From positions 107,772 to 171,771 of the forward strand of contig JAHLKD010000111.1 of NCBI GenBank assembly GCA_025526935.1: a stretch of 64,000 bases of DNA, read 5' to 3'. This DNA comes from Cladochytrium replicatum (taxonomy: Eukaryota > Chytridiomycota > Chytridiomycetes > Cladochytriales > Cladochytriaceae). Of the stretch, positions 33,748 to 44,102 are shown in pieces. Every line of letters begins with the position of its first letter. The stretch's first letter is position 1. The notes under the pieces were generated by a model. That model was given only the letters and a program-made list of their open reading frames with translations. It had not been told where the DNA came from and did no database searches. Position numbers and translations under genes: made by a program.

Positions 33748-35458
33748 ATGGGGACGCAACAACATGAATCTATCGAGCTATCAGCATCATCTTCCGCAAC
33801 TCGAGCTGAGGAGCTACCACCAGAATACGATGCCGATTCATCAAGTTCCACCCAGCTGTCCATCCCAACATCAAATTCCGATGGCTCGAACAACGCGACA
33901 CCTGAGAATCCCGATGATTTTGTAGGCGGATCTCCTGTCCACGCCTACCCACCTCCGGTTGCAGACGCCATTCCGCCAGATGCGCCCCCACCACCAGGCG
34001 AACTCCTCCCGTCCTACACATACGTGACAGCCCCGCCGCCAAAGTATTCCGAGAAGAACATTTTCAAGCTCTTGCGATCGCGAAAGTTGCAATTGCTCAT
34101 CCTGGGTGAGTCCAAAGCGTAATCAATGAGTAGCGCACAACTAAATCTTTCATGTTAAAACCAGCGCTGTCCTTGCTTGGAATCGCCATCACAATCGCAA
34201 TTGTAGTTCTAACGCAGCTGTCAAAGCAATCAGGACCTTCTCTAACGGTCCTTATTGTGCAAGAGGTGTTCGCGACAAGGTTCCTTGGGGCTGCGATCGG
34301 AGCTGGCAAGTGGAGACATATTGCTGGGAACGAGTACTTTGGGGTCGCAGTAATCGAGCGAGTGTCTTCGTCCTCGAACGGGACAAGCGCCATCGTAGTG
34401 GTACGGAAGAACCACACGCAGTGAGTACACAGGTTTGTGTTGATGAGATAATGTGTTGCTCAGTCTTTTTGTGGGATTTCAGGATTTTCACATTGGAGAG
34501 CGGGGTGACTGTCTCGTACATGGCTCCCTATTCTCCGGACACCTTCTATGCACTCAGTACGACAAACGACACGATGAACTTGGTGCAGTTTGGAATCGGC
34601 CGCGATCATACAGCCAGAGTGGCACCTCTTTCGGTGTTTAATCTGACCAACATCACTTCCCCTGCGTTTCAGCATCCAGTTCTGGAAGCCTCAATGTACC
34701 TGAGCTACAGTATGAACAACTCAAGAATCTTCGTGGCACTGGCGGACAGTAACTCGACCACTTGGCTCTATCGTATTCGATTACCCAGCTACATCGAGGG
34801 GAACTCGACCATACTTGGCTCTACCAGAGGGCATTATCGGTTCGCTGAGTCGACGGGTTTCGCAGATCCGGAGTCGAACGATGTACTTTCGAGTATCCTA
34901 ATGCTTCCTTCCGCACCCGTACCAACGATCTACGACGCCTATGCGATGCTACAGCCAAAGAGTTTGTCGATAATTCTACCGGTCAAGCCCTCAAATCCGA
35001 CATTCCACTTGTTCCTTGGCGCACCCTATCGTGGTTCGTTGAGCCCAGACGGGACAGCAGGGATGGTGATGGGCGACAAGGCCCTTGTAGCTGCGAATTC
35101 TGCGGAGCTCACTAGGAACAGCAGTGTCAGAACTGACTACGGACACTTCTTTGACATTTATCCAAGGGACTGGGGCAAGTCCCCCAACAACAACGTTGGG
35201 GGAAACCTCACCGAGGTATTGGTGCACGTATTGGGAGAGTATACTATTCGCGGAGTGGATCGGGCGGTGGTTTTACGTGGTACAAGAAGCACAGTTTACT
35301 CTACCTCGTCCTCAACTGCAGCGTCATATGGATATGGTGACATCGGGCTCGAGGTTGAATCGCTGGCAAATGCTGGGCCGAATGCTTTCTATGCAATGGG
35401 TGTCAGGGGCGAAGATGTGTTGATCAAAAAGATTAACGTAAGCAAGAGTTCCGCGTAG
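33748..35458 (+). CDS. PPx Y-tailed type II membrane protein, family copy A
   Basis: Exons 33748-34105, 34165-34420, 34483-35458; 529 residues. ATG 33748 (MGTQQHESIEL) was chosen because paralogues start the same way. Residues 1-118 form a Ser/Pro-rich cytosolic tail with PPxY motifs in ELPPEYD and APPPKYSE, plus LPSYTYV. A basic KLLRSRKLQ precedes one transmembrane helix (about 120-139, ALSLLGIAITIAIVVL). The outer part (about 390 residues) has around eight N-glycosylation sequons and family blocks YMAPYSPDTFYAL, FNLTNITS, YRFAES, SSILMLPSAP, FLGAPYRGS, AGMVMGDKALVAANSAELT, VLGEYTIRGVDR and ESLANAGPNAFYAMGV. The positive-inside rule and sequons give an N-in, C-out topology. I do not recognise the outer domain. 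PPxY motifs bind WW domains of Rsp5/NEDD4 ligases; adaptor or cargo function is inference. Confidence 0.82.
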
Positions 35459-35820
35459 TGATCTATTCGAATATTTTCCTCCTTTGTTATTCAACTGAGA
35501 TATATAACATGCCTTTGGTAAAACCTGAACTGTCTTGCCTTGGGTTGGGCCTCTGAGTGTGAGGATGGACGATTCGAAAGGCTGAATGTAAGCTTAGACT
35601 AGGCAGTGACAGTTGTGGTTAAAAAGCCATGTTCAACGGTTGCTGATCGTTGTTGCACACAAAAAATGTATTCCCGATTTTTAATTCTTTTAAAGGCCGA
35701 TCGAATAAATAAAGAGAGCGCTGGTACTAGCGCCGAACGAAATGAGGACGAAAACAGATAGGATGAGACAAAATTTAATTGGTGAAAAAATTAAATCACT
35801 CCACCCGGATTGAATGAAAT
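35459..35820. other. intergenic within the family array
   Basis: No gene seen. It should hold the 3' UTR of copy A and the old promoter of the relic that begins at 35821. Confidence 0.35.
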
Positions 35821-37080
35821 GATGGCAACACAACCACACGAATCTATCGAGCTTACCAACGTCCCACCACCATCATCGACGGAGGCCCTTGTGAACACCT
35901 TCCCCACCTGATGCTGCCACCTGACAATGCGATTCGTCAAGTTCCACCCAAACACCAACATCTACCAATCTAAGATGGCTCGAACAATGAGGATAATTCT
36001 GCGAATTTTGATGCTCCTGCGAGTGAAAATGCTGTGCACGCCTACCCGCCCCGGATGTAGACGCAGTCCCTACAGCTGCACTTCAACCACCAGGCGAACT
36101 CCTCCCTTCCTACACATTCGTGACAGCCCCGCCACCAAAGTACGCCAAAAGAAACTTATTTAAGCTCCTGCGATCGAAGCAGTTACGAATGACAGATTCT
36201 GGGTAAGTCAAGTTGACGTCCAAGCAATCTTCTTATGACCGACCTTCTTTTTGTGAAATCATCAGCGCTCTTGTTGCTTGGAGTTGCCATCACTATCGCA
36301 ATCGTATTTCTGACGCAGAATTCGAAGCAATCTGGATCCTCTTCCCCCATCCTAAATGTCCAAGAGCTGTCCTCGGTGCTTCGATCGGAGCTGGGAAAGT
36401 GGAGGCATATTGCAGGTGGTGAAAACTTTAGAGTTACGGGGTTCTCGAGCGAGTGTCGGCTTTGGACGGGTCGAATCCCATCCCAGCGCTTTGAAAGAAT
36501 GAGACACAGCGAGGACCACCAGTTGTGTTGAGAACAGAATGTGATTCTAAATTTTCTGTTGGGCAATTCCAGGTTTTTATTTTGGAGGGCGGAATGGCGG
36601 TTTCCTACATGGCTCCCTATTCTGAGGAAACCTTCTATGCGCTCACTACGACAAACGACACTGTGAACTTGGCACAGTTTGGCATCGGGCCTGATCGAGG
36701 TGCTAGAGCGACACCTCTTTCGGTGTTCGATCTGACCAATATCACCACCTCCTTCTCATTCATGCATCCGGTATTCGAATCTTCGATATACTTGAGCTAC
36801 AATCTTAACACCACGCGGACGTCACAGAAGTTCTGGTGCATGCATCGGGAGAGCATACAATTCGGGGAGTCGATCGTGCGTCTAATTTGGAAGGAACTAG
36901 AACCACAGTTTGCTTTAATCTGACTACGCCTCCCTCGGCGTCTGGGCATGGATACTGGGTTTGAGGTGAATCTCTGGGAAGCGCGGGGCCCAACGCTTTC
37001 TATGCCATTGGTGTTAGGTAAGAGATGGGAATGTGATCATCAAAAGTTCGGCGTTCGGAAGAGTTCTAACAGTTATCTTT
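35821..37080 (+). pseudogene. Relic of the PPxY membrane protein family, copy B
   Basis: Starts as ATQPHESIELTNVPPP, close to copy A, then hits a stop near 35910. Later fragments in other frames are recognisable in order: TAPPPKYAKRN (about 36125), the transmembrane helix LLLLGVAITIAIVFL (36265-36320), GKWRHIAGGE, FILEGGMAVSYMAPYSEETF (36570) to PVFESSIYLSYNLNTT. After that an internal deletion of about 180 codons joins directly to a frame-shifted EVLVHASGEHTIRGVDRA (36825), followed by GPNAFYAIGV near 36985. Stops, frameshifts and the deletion mean no product of normal form. The old intron positions are still visible. Confidence 0.8.
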
Positions 37081-37430
37081 TCTTCTAACGTCTATGCATT
37101 TTTGCTACATTTTTTTTGGATATTTGTGTTTTATTAGCACCTTTTTTGGGGAACCCATAATAGTATTGAGGTAGTCAAAATGCTAACTATTCATTGCGTT
37201 CCTCATGGTTTTTTATTGTGTTTTTGGTCTTGCCCAACCTCTCTTTAATGTATATAAATAGCCGTCTCTTTGTGAGTGCCTTGAAGTGAAACGTAAGTTC
37301 AGTTGATTGCGGTCGGATGAACAGACTCAGAAACCATTTGACCCGACTGAAAATTTGTGTCGTCAATTATAAAAGTGATGATGAAGTTAAAATTTATTGC
37401 AACCTTAAAATTATCTCCGCACAACACAAT
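37081..37430. other. intergenic within the family array
   Basis: AT-rich, with a TATA-like TATATAAATA near 37251-37260, about 170 bp before the start of copy C; probably its promoter. Confidence 0.4.
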
Positions 37431-39193
37431 ATGCCATCAGCAACCAAACAACAACATGAATCCATGGAGCTCTCCAATGTTTCGCCATCCTCCGCATCGC
37501 AGCCAATAGCTGCAGTCGATCCAAAAACTTCCGTCCCGGCTGTGGACGAGCTGCCTCCTGGATACCTCGTAGATGTACCAAACTCCACTCAAACCACATC
37601 CACACCAAGTTCCAATGGTTCACGAAGAAACGAAACCACTGCGAGCGCAGGTGATTCTCAGGATGCAACTGCAGCTCACGTCTACACCCCTCCTCCGGCC
37701 CTGGACACAGTTCCCCCCGATGCACTCCCACCATCAGGGGAACTTCTCCCGTCTTACACGTACGTCACGGCCCCACCTCCAAAGTACTCCGAGAAGAATA
37801 TTTTCAAGCTATTAAGATCGAGGGAGCTTCGAATGACGATCGTTGGTAAGTCAAACCGGTAAACTCCAAAGTCCAAAACACTGACCGTTATTCAGCACTG
37901 TTCTTGCTCGGAGTGGCTATTGCCGTTGCAATTGTTACCCTATTAAATCAGTCAAGGCAATACGGGCCCAGTCCCACTATTCTGAATGTGCGAGATGTGT
38001 TTTCGATTTCTTTCCCTGGGGCTTCGATCGGGGCGAACAAATGGCGGCATATGGCTGGCAGCGAGTTCTTTGGAATCGCGGTGATCGAAAAAGTGCCGAC
38101 GATTAACGGAGCTAATGCGCTCGTGGCCATTCGGAACAACAACACTCGGTGAGATCCATTGATTATGGTTCTTTTTTCTCTGGGGTTTGTAACTTTACTG
38201 AACTTTGAATCGGCTAGGTTGTTCGGAGTTCCTACTGGAACGACTATTTCGTACATGGCACCGTATTCAGCGGATACGTTTTTCGCTCTCGCAACGACCA
38301 CCAATGGTACAGTAAACCTCGTACAGTATAACATTTCATCCGAGCAAGGAACTCCCATTTCCGTGTTCAATCTGACTAACATCACGTCCTCCGCGTTCGT
38401 CCACCCTGTTGTCGAAGCCTCGATGTACCTGAGCAACAACGCCCTGAACAATTCGTATGTCTTTGTGGCGATGGGGGATAGCAACTCCACGACGTGGTTG
38501 TATCGTATTCGCGTGCCGGCCTACATCGTCGAACGAAACGGGACAATAGGCGCCTCTGCCAGAGGCACTTACCGTTTCGCTGAGACCGTCGGCTTCCCGG
38601 ACTCAGAATCGAACGAGCTCGTTTCGAGTATCCTCATGCTCCCCTCCGCACCAGCGCCGACTATTTTCGACGCCTACGCGATGCTTCAGCCACAAAACTT
38701 ATCCCTGCTCCTGCCGGTCAACCGCGACAGTTCATCATATGTCTTGTTTCTCGGTGCACCTTTCCGCGGTTCTTTGAGCACAGCGGGAACTGCGGGAATG
38801 GTGATGGGCGACAAGGCCCTTGTAGCTGCGAATTCTGCAGAGCTCACTAGAAACTTTAGTGTCGGATCTATCCCTGGATTCAGGTACGGGCAGGTGTTTA
38901 ACATTTATCCGCGGGATTGGGGACAGTCCTACAACAGCTACATCGGGGGAAACCTCACCGAAGTTCTGGTGCATATGTCGGGAGAGTATACGATTCGCGG
39001 AGTTGATCGTACGGTGGACTTACGGGGTACAGCCAATAATTCGACTTCGTCAGCAACGGCGATTGGGAGTGCTGAGATTGGGTTTGAGGTGGAGTCCCTG
39101 GCCAATGCGGGCCAGGATGCGTTCTATGCAATTGGTGTCAACCGGGCAGATGTGGTGATCAAAAAGTTTAAAGTAAGCAAGAGTTCCTCGTAG
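37431..39193 (+). CDS. PPx Y-tailed type II membrane protein, family copy C
   Basis: Exons 37431-37845, 37896-38148, 38218-39193; 547 residues. ATG 37431 (MPSATKQQHESMEL) aligns with copies A and B; an ATG at 37317 in frame adds unrelated sequence. Exon 3 is exactly as long as in copy A (976 nt), and the intron phases are identical. The tail has PPxY in ELPPGYL and APPPKYSE and again LPSYTYV; the helix is at about 139-158 (ALFLLGVAIAVAIVTL). The outer domain shares all blocks with copy A (AGMVMGDKALVAANSAELT is identical) and has many N-x-S/T sites. Conservation of the PPxY motifs amid a divergent tail suggests selection on them. Function unknown. Confidence 0.83.
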
Positions 39194-39589
39194 CTTTTGT
39201 TGCGAGATACAAATATTTTGTATCAACTTTTTGCTTTAAATTCATTTCATTGTTATTTGGCTTGTGACCCCTTACGAATTACTGTCTACTCAGATCACAT
39301 CAACTTCCTTAAGAATGCACAAATCCACCAGTAGCCAAAAATTGTTCTCGCACGATTTCACCAGGTGCAAGTTTGCATGCAACCTGACTTGTATCTTTGT
39401 GGTTTCTATGAATGGAGTTTCCCTCTATTTCTTTTTCTTATTTGTGTGTTCTATTTGAAGGAGTTTTGGCTGAACAACTCTTTATTGTGGTCATTTTCCC
39501 ATTCAACACACTTGTCCGTAAAATCGAGTTCTGCTTTACAATCGGATCCCCTTCGTTCTACATTGGTATGGAGACTTCGAAGAACGTAG
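39194..39589. other. intergenic, AT-rich
   Basis: No gene supported. It separates copy C from the copia fragment; a boundary of the inserted element may lie here, but no LTR or target duplication was recognised. Confidence 0.35.
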
Positions 39590-40370
39590 GGAGGCAAAAT
39601 TGTTTGCCTGTAGTAGGATCAATATCCCACAGTGTTATGAGCCCATAAGCAAGCTCGCGACGAATATCAAGCGGATATTGAAGTGCTTCACTCGCCCGCG
39701 CTCAGTGGGGATTGTGGATATGCGCGATGCATTGCTTGATTATATTCGAGAAACTCCGTTATTGCCGGAACTTCGCGTCGAGTCTTGCAAGATCTGGCGA
39801 ATCCACAGCGCTTCTTGTGCCACTGTACAGAAATCTTGATATTCGGCTTTCAGGCTCGAAAGTGCGACCGTGGGTTGGAGCTTTGACTTCCAGCTAACAA
39901 GTCCGTTAGATATGAACAACGCATTTTCCTGCGGTCGATCAACGCTTCTAAATTGCCACGTTTCTAAATCACCTCGCCGGTTCGCGTCGAGTATCCCTTG
40001 ATTCCTTCGCCGAGACCGTCGTAGTGAAGACCGTAATTTACCGTGCCAGCCAAGGAGCGCAGAATGCGTTTGACCGTCCGTATGTCTTCCTTGCAGTGGT
40101 CGCTCAAATGCCGACTAACTTCCTTAACCGCGTGGCCTGAATCGGGTCTTGTTCCTAACATCGCGTGCATGTAACAGCCGATTTCTCGGTATGGGAACTT
40201 TCCTATCTTCGTCGTCGAGTGGAGTTCGCATGTGCCTTCCATCGTCCTCCATCGGTGTTACGACCGGCGTTGCATTCATGCTGAATCGCTCCACGATATC
40301 TTTGATGTATTTTCGTTACGTCAGAGTGTATCCCTTGCTGGGAGACAACCTCTATTCCCAATAACTGTGA
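39590..40370 (-). mobile_element. Decayed Ty1/copia retrotransposon fragment (RT end and RNase H)
   Basis: Minus-strand fragments in several frames follow copia pol order. First comes YIKDIVERFSMNATPVVTPM (about 40330-40270). Then YREIGCYMHAMLGTRPDSGH and AVKEVSRHL ... VKRILRSLAGTVNYGLHYDG match the conserved R.A.GSLMYL..TRPDI...V...SRF and AVKR.LRYL.GT..YGL. Last is an RNase H block, SNGLVSWKSKLQPTVALSS, KAEYQDFCTVAQEALWIRQIL, then VKHFNIRLIFV. Several stops and frame changes show it is dead. No LTRs were recognised; gag, protease, integrase and most of the RT are absent. It sits between family copy C and relic D and probably truncated the latter. Confidence 0.8.
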
Positions 40371-40387
40371 CACCTTCCCCAGGTCGT

Positions 40388-40620
40388 TCGTTTTAAAATC
40401 TCACCGAAGTATTGGTGCATTTCACGCGCGAGTATATGATCCGTGGATTGGATCGCAGGCTGGACTTGGATGGTACAACTAACACAGCTGACAGCAATTG
40501 GACTGCGAAATCGGCGTATAGGTGTGCTGAGATCAGATTCGTGGTGGAGTACCTAGCTAATGTGGGATCAAATGAGTTATGTGCGACGGAAGTCAATGGA
40601 TCAGGGTGGTGATTCAAAGT
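40388..40620 (+). pseudogene. Relic of the PPxY membrane protein family, copy D (last 75 codons)
   Basis: Starting abruptly at NLTEVLVHFTREYMIRGLDR, it matches GGNLTEVLVHVLGEYTIRGVDR of copy A and continues through FVVEYLANVGSNELCATEV to a stop. Everything upstream in the gene is missing. The first recognisable codon lies about 20 bp from the edge of the copia fragment, so insertion or a later deletion through that element is the likely cause. Confidence 0.75.
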
Positions 40621-40762
40621 TTACCGTGTGGGAGTGTTCCTCATGGGTTTTCTGATTTTCAATATTTTGGATTTCTCCTCTTCACATGGTTTTGGTTGGG
40701 TGGCGACCCCAGGAAGTGAATGGTTGGCTCAGATCTAAATATATTTGCAAATTTACAAAATC

Positions 40763-41495
40763 CTACATTTGAGGATCAGTTTGTCGCTGTTGAGCTATCG
40801 AGGCGAGGAGATCTGGGGGATCTAGCGGTGCAACGTATGATGTGCAATGCGGGCATCGAACTGCTTTTGTAGAAATGTCCCTAAAAACGGAAACAATAAG
40901 GATGATAACCCAACATAAAAGTACTGTCCGAACATCAAGCAGGCTGGACAGTGCCTGATATCGTCGATGGCCAGTTTCCAATTGAAAAAAGCACGAAAGG
41001 CTAATTGAGTGAGAAAATGATGAGCTGTGATCCACCCGCCCCTGTTTATATCAAACCTCTGAAGAACCAGTAGACTGAGTAACCAACGACCAAGAAATTG
41101 ACCAGCTGGTGAATAAATTTGCCGTGATTCACGATGACGGCCCCGCTAGCCAGGGCTTCTTCCGCAGTTTTTGGCTTGTAACCCTTCTTCATGTTTGGAC
41201 CGGGTCTGATCACGATGAAACCGTACTGGCGGACTTTGTATGCTCTGAGGAGCTCAGCGATCGGTGGAGCGACGACATCGTTGACGAACGAGACGATAGC
41301 GGCTTTGAATGAATTTGCTACGATTGTGGCAACGCCTGTTTCGAGGATGCGCGCTTGGACGACAAAGCTTTTGAACTGTCTCCAGTGCAGACTCGCGGGT
41401 GCGACTGCCGCGCGTGCGTGAGCTGACAGTGATGGATGCCGTCTTAGTCTCCTAGCAGCAGCAGCGGCTGCCAACGGCACCGGGTTCGAGTCCAT
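40763..41495 (-). CDS. Eukaryotic MscL-type mechanosensitive channel
   Basis: The main exon is 41495-41046, from MDSNPVPLAAAAAARR. It shows the MscL fold: QFKSFVVQARILETGVATIV (helix 1), NSFKAAIVSFVNDVVAPPI (matching the bacterial F..IV.SLVNDVIMPPIG), the loop, then GAVIVNHGKFIHQLVNFLVV (helix 2, matching INYG.FI...I.F.I). MscL forms a homopentamer that opens under membrane tension. A C-terminal exon is likely at about 40880-40763, reading ISTKAVRCPHCTSYVAPL to a stop; fungal MscL proteins commonly end with such a CPxC segment. I could not fix the splice between them, because the phases do not agree. The Ala/Arg-rich N-terminus could be a mitochondrial or other targeting signal. Confidence 0.83.
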
Positions 41496-41664
41496 CCGAA
41501 AATAGTGAAATATCAACAACGTCAACAATGAATCCGTGAACCAGGACAACGCAACAGTCACGTGTGAGATTTGAACATAAAACAAATTTAAATCGTTGTT
41601 AAATAACTAATATTAACAATAATAGTAATAAATCGGTGTAAATCTGTGTATGTATCCGTGATCC

Positions 41665-42124
41665 ATGACTGAGCAACCCGAACCCGTCAGACTGTCTAAT
41701 GGCACACAACCAGCATCAACGCTGGTGGTGGTGGCCTCCGCTGTTCCACCAGATTACTTGGCCAATTTGAGCAACGAGAATATTGCAAACCTGGATGCTC
41801 CTTTGCACCCCTACCCGCCTCCTGCGCATCCTGTTCCGCCCAGCGATTGGCTCCCAACCTACGCATACCTTACGAGACAGCCGCCAAAGTACCGCCAGAC
41901 GAACATATGCAGGCAATTGCTGTCAAAACAATTAATATTCTTGATCCTTGGTATGGTCCCCAAGAAAATCCTTGCTGTTGTTTTGCTTATCATTTCCGGT
42001 TCTATCAGCGCTAGTCTTGCTCGTGGTCGCGATCCCCATTGCAGCCATAGTCCTCACGCGGCCAAGACAATCAGGCTCTTCTCAATTAAGCAATCACACA
42101 ACTTGGTGTCAAGTGCACTCGTGA
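41665..42124 (+). CDS. Short PPxY tail plus transmembrane helix, family copy E
   Basis: Exons 41665-41950 and 42009-42124; 133 residues. The tail has PPxY motifs in AVPPDYLA and QPPKYRQ and the LPTYAYL block that parallels LPSYTYV of copies A and C. The first intron is in the same place and phase. The helix is ALVLLVVAIPIAAIVLT; after it only about 20 residues remain before a stop, so the whole outer domain is absent. It could be a truncated relic or a genuine tail-only form; the splice signals and both PPxY motifs are intact. It is divergently arranged with the MscL gene (169 bp apart). Confidence 0.6.
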
Positions 42125-42286
42125 ACACACAACACTTCGGTACCAAACAGCTTCTATGGTTCATCTCTGCCCATAATTACTCCTGCAATCTGTGCTGAGA
42201 TTGAATATGATTAAAATATGACTACGTTCTTTTTTCTTTTCAAATACCAACTCCCTGTTGCTCACGTGTGAAATTCTCTTCTCAAA

Positions 42287-43960
42287 ATGCTAGCTTTCAG
42301 ATCTGCTAAATTCCTGCTCGCAGCGGCGGTGGTTCCGCGCTTCGCAGTCGTTGCGGCGTCAGTCGCTGCTGTGCGCTCAACTGCCCTGAACGCTCAGCTT
42401 CTCGCCGAAAGATCGTTCGCTACCGAAGCTGCGAAATCAAAACGTCAAACCTCGCGACCTCAGAGGTCCCCTTCCCAGAAGCTCTCCACGACTCCCGCTG
42501 AGCCCCAAACGCCTCTGGTCGCATTCAGAAAGCACGTCGACTCAAACCGTGCCCGCTCAGCTTACCGCGAATACGAATCCTTGAAGGCATCCAACGAGCT
42601 ATCTTCCCTCGACACCGACCACTTCAACTACATCATCAAAGCCATCATGGTCGGCCAGCTCTCGCGCCGCTCTCGCGTCGTTCGCCTCAACAGCTCGAAG
42701 CGTATCTACGAAGATCTCGTCGGAGCGAGAAAGACCCCGAACGTGGAGACTCTCGCGTTGATGTCTCGCGCCTACAGTGCGCAAGGTGACATTGCGTCGA
42801 TGGAGTCGTTCCTGGAGAGCGTGAAAGGTTGCTATGGCGTAGAAGTTTCCGGCCAGATCCTCGAGGAGCGCTTGATAGAAGCCCACGCTTCCAACGGCAA
42901 CCTCGAAGCTGCCATGGAACACTTTGAAAAGTTCAGCGCGCTTCCGGACGTCAAACCCGCGGACGTCAACCGTCTCGCCATCCTCCTTCTGAATCGTGTC
43001 GCGGTCCGCGGCGACACCGAGTTGTTCGAAAAGGCAAAGACTCTGTTGCTGGCAAAGGGTCTCAAAATCGAAAAGGACCTGTACCTCCCGCAATTGTCGC
43101 TTCTCCGCACCCAGGGCAATCCGAGCGGCACCTACGAGCTCGTGAAGGAGATGTGCGAGAAGAAAGAAGGCCTCTCGATCGCCATCGCCCGTGTGGTCAT
43201 CGACACCTTCGCGGACGCAAAGGACTGGACGACGTGCCGCAAAGCCATCGAACTCATAATTCGCACAAAGATGGTCCCGCGCAGCATTTTCTACACGACC
43301 GATTTCATGATCGAGACTGCAAAGAAGGACATCGAGATGAGCTCTGGAGCCTACACTAACATGTACAAGTTCTCCATAAACGAGCGCATGGCGGTGCACC
43401 GCGAGGGCGGCCCGCTTCTTGCCGAGATGATTGGTCCGTTGGTCGGCGAGGGGAGCGACAAGAGCAAGCTCGACTTTGCGCGGTTCTTTGACCCGCTCGA
43501 GACTAAGGTGCGACACAACGCGTACATCACGCTGGCGACGGGGTACCTGATGAAAGGTGATTTTGACTCCGCGGCCGAGGTCGAGACCATCGCGATCGAA
43601 GACAAGTGCGAGCACTTCCAATCGGTCTCATACCTCCGCAGCAAGATCGTCCCGATCTTTGATACCGAGTCTGTCGGGAAGGAACAAGCATTGATGGGAT
43701 ACGATGTGTTTGTGGCGTTGGCTGGAAAAGCGGGGGATTCGAAGCCGTTCGAGTCGAGCACTGGGTTGAGGCTGTTGCTGAACGGGTTGGCAAAGCTGCC
43801 CGGCACGGAGGCCGAGCAGGTGTTGAGCAAGGTCGCGGAGTGGGTTGAGAAGAACCCTGGGGTCGAGGTGAAGGAGCAGAATTACAAGGCACTTGCGGAG
43901 AAGTTTGGAGAGGAGCACGCCGCTTTGGTTGAACTCAAGAAGCACATTCCCTCCCAATAA
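42287..43960 (+). CDS. Mitochondrial helical-repeat (PPR/TPR-like) protein
   Basis: One exon, 557 residues. The N-terminus MLAFRSAKFLLAAAVVPRFA is basic and amphipathic, a typical mitochondrial presequence, with a likely cleavage region near RSFATEA. The rest is alpha-helical. Degenerate 35-residue helical repeats can be seen, for example TPNVETLALMSRAYSAQGDI and SGQILEERLIEAHASNGNLE, consistent with PPR-type repeats of organellar RNA-binding proteins. I cannot name the orthologue. The codon usage is strongly GC3-biased toward its middle, unlike the neighbouring family genes, suggesting high expression. AATAAA overlaps the stop region (43958). It is convergent with BLOC1S2. Confidence 0.6.
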   Translation: MLAFRSAKFLLAAAVVPRFAVVAASVAAVRSTALNAQLLAERSFATEAAKSKRQTSRPQRSPSQKLSTTPAEPQTPLVAFRKHVDSNRARSAYREYESLKASNELSSLDTDHFNYIIKAIMVGQLSRRSRVVRLNSSKRIYEDLVGARKTPNVETLALMSRAYSAQGDIASMESFLESVKGCYGVEVSGQILEERLIEAHASNGNLEAAMEHFEKFSALPDVKPADVNRLAILLLNRVAVRGDTELFEKAKTLLLAKGLKIEKDLYLPQLSLLRTQGNPSGTYELVKEMCEKKEGLSIAIARVVIDTFADAKDWTTCRKAIELIIRTKMVPRSIFYTTDFMIETAKKDIEMSSGAYTNMYKFSINERMAVHREGGPLLAEMIGPLVGEGSDKSKLDFARFFDPLETKVRHNAYITLATGYLMKGDFDSAAEVETIAIEDKCEHFQSVSYLRSKIVPIFDTESVGKEQALMGYDVFVALAGKAGDSKPFESSTGLRLLLNGLAKLPGTEAEQVLSKVAEWVEKNPGVEVKEQNYKALAEKFGEEHAALVELKKHIPSQ

Positions 43961-44102
43961 ATATATTTATCTTTATTTATCCAAGGCATTCGAATGTACG
44001 GTAGAGTCGGAGGGACATGGTGTGAGTTAAGATGGTTTCTTTTTCCGCCTGCTGAGGTCGCTCTCTGCACGTCACATAAAAAACATGAAGTCATAACTTG
44101 TA

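Noticed and set aside
42599-43621. Minus-strand open frame of 340 codons opposite the helical-repeat gene
   Set aside because: Shadow of the biased plus-strand codons; repetitive DVR/LAL composition and no domain.
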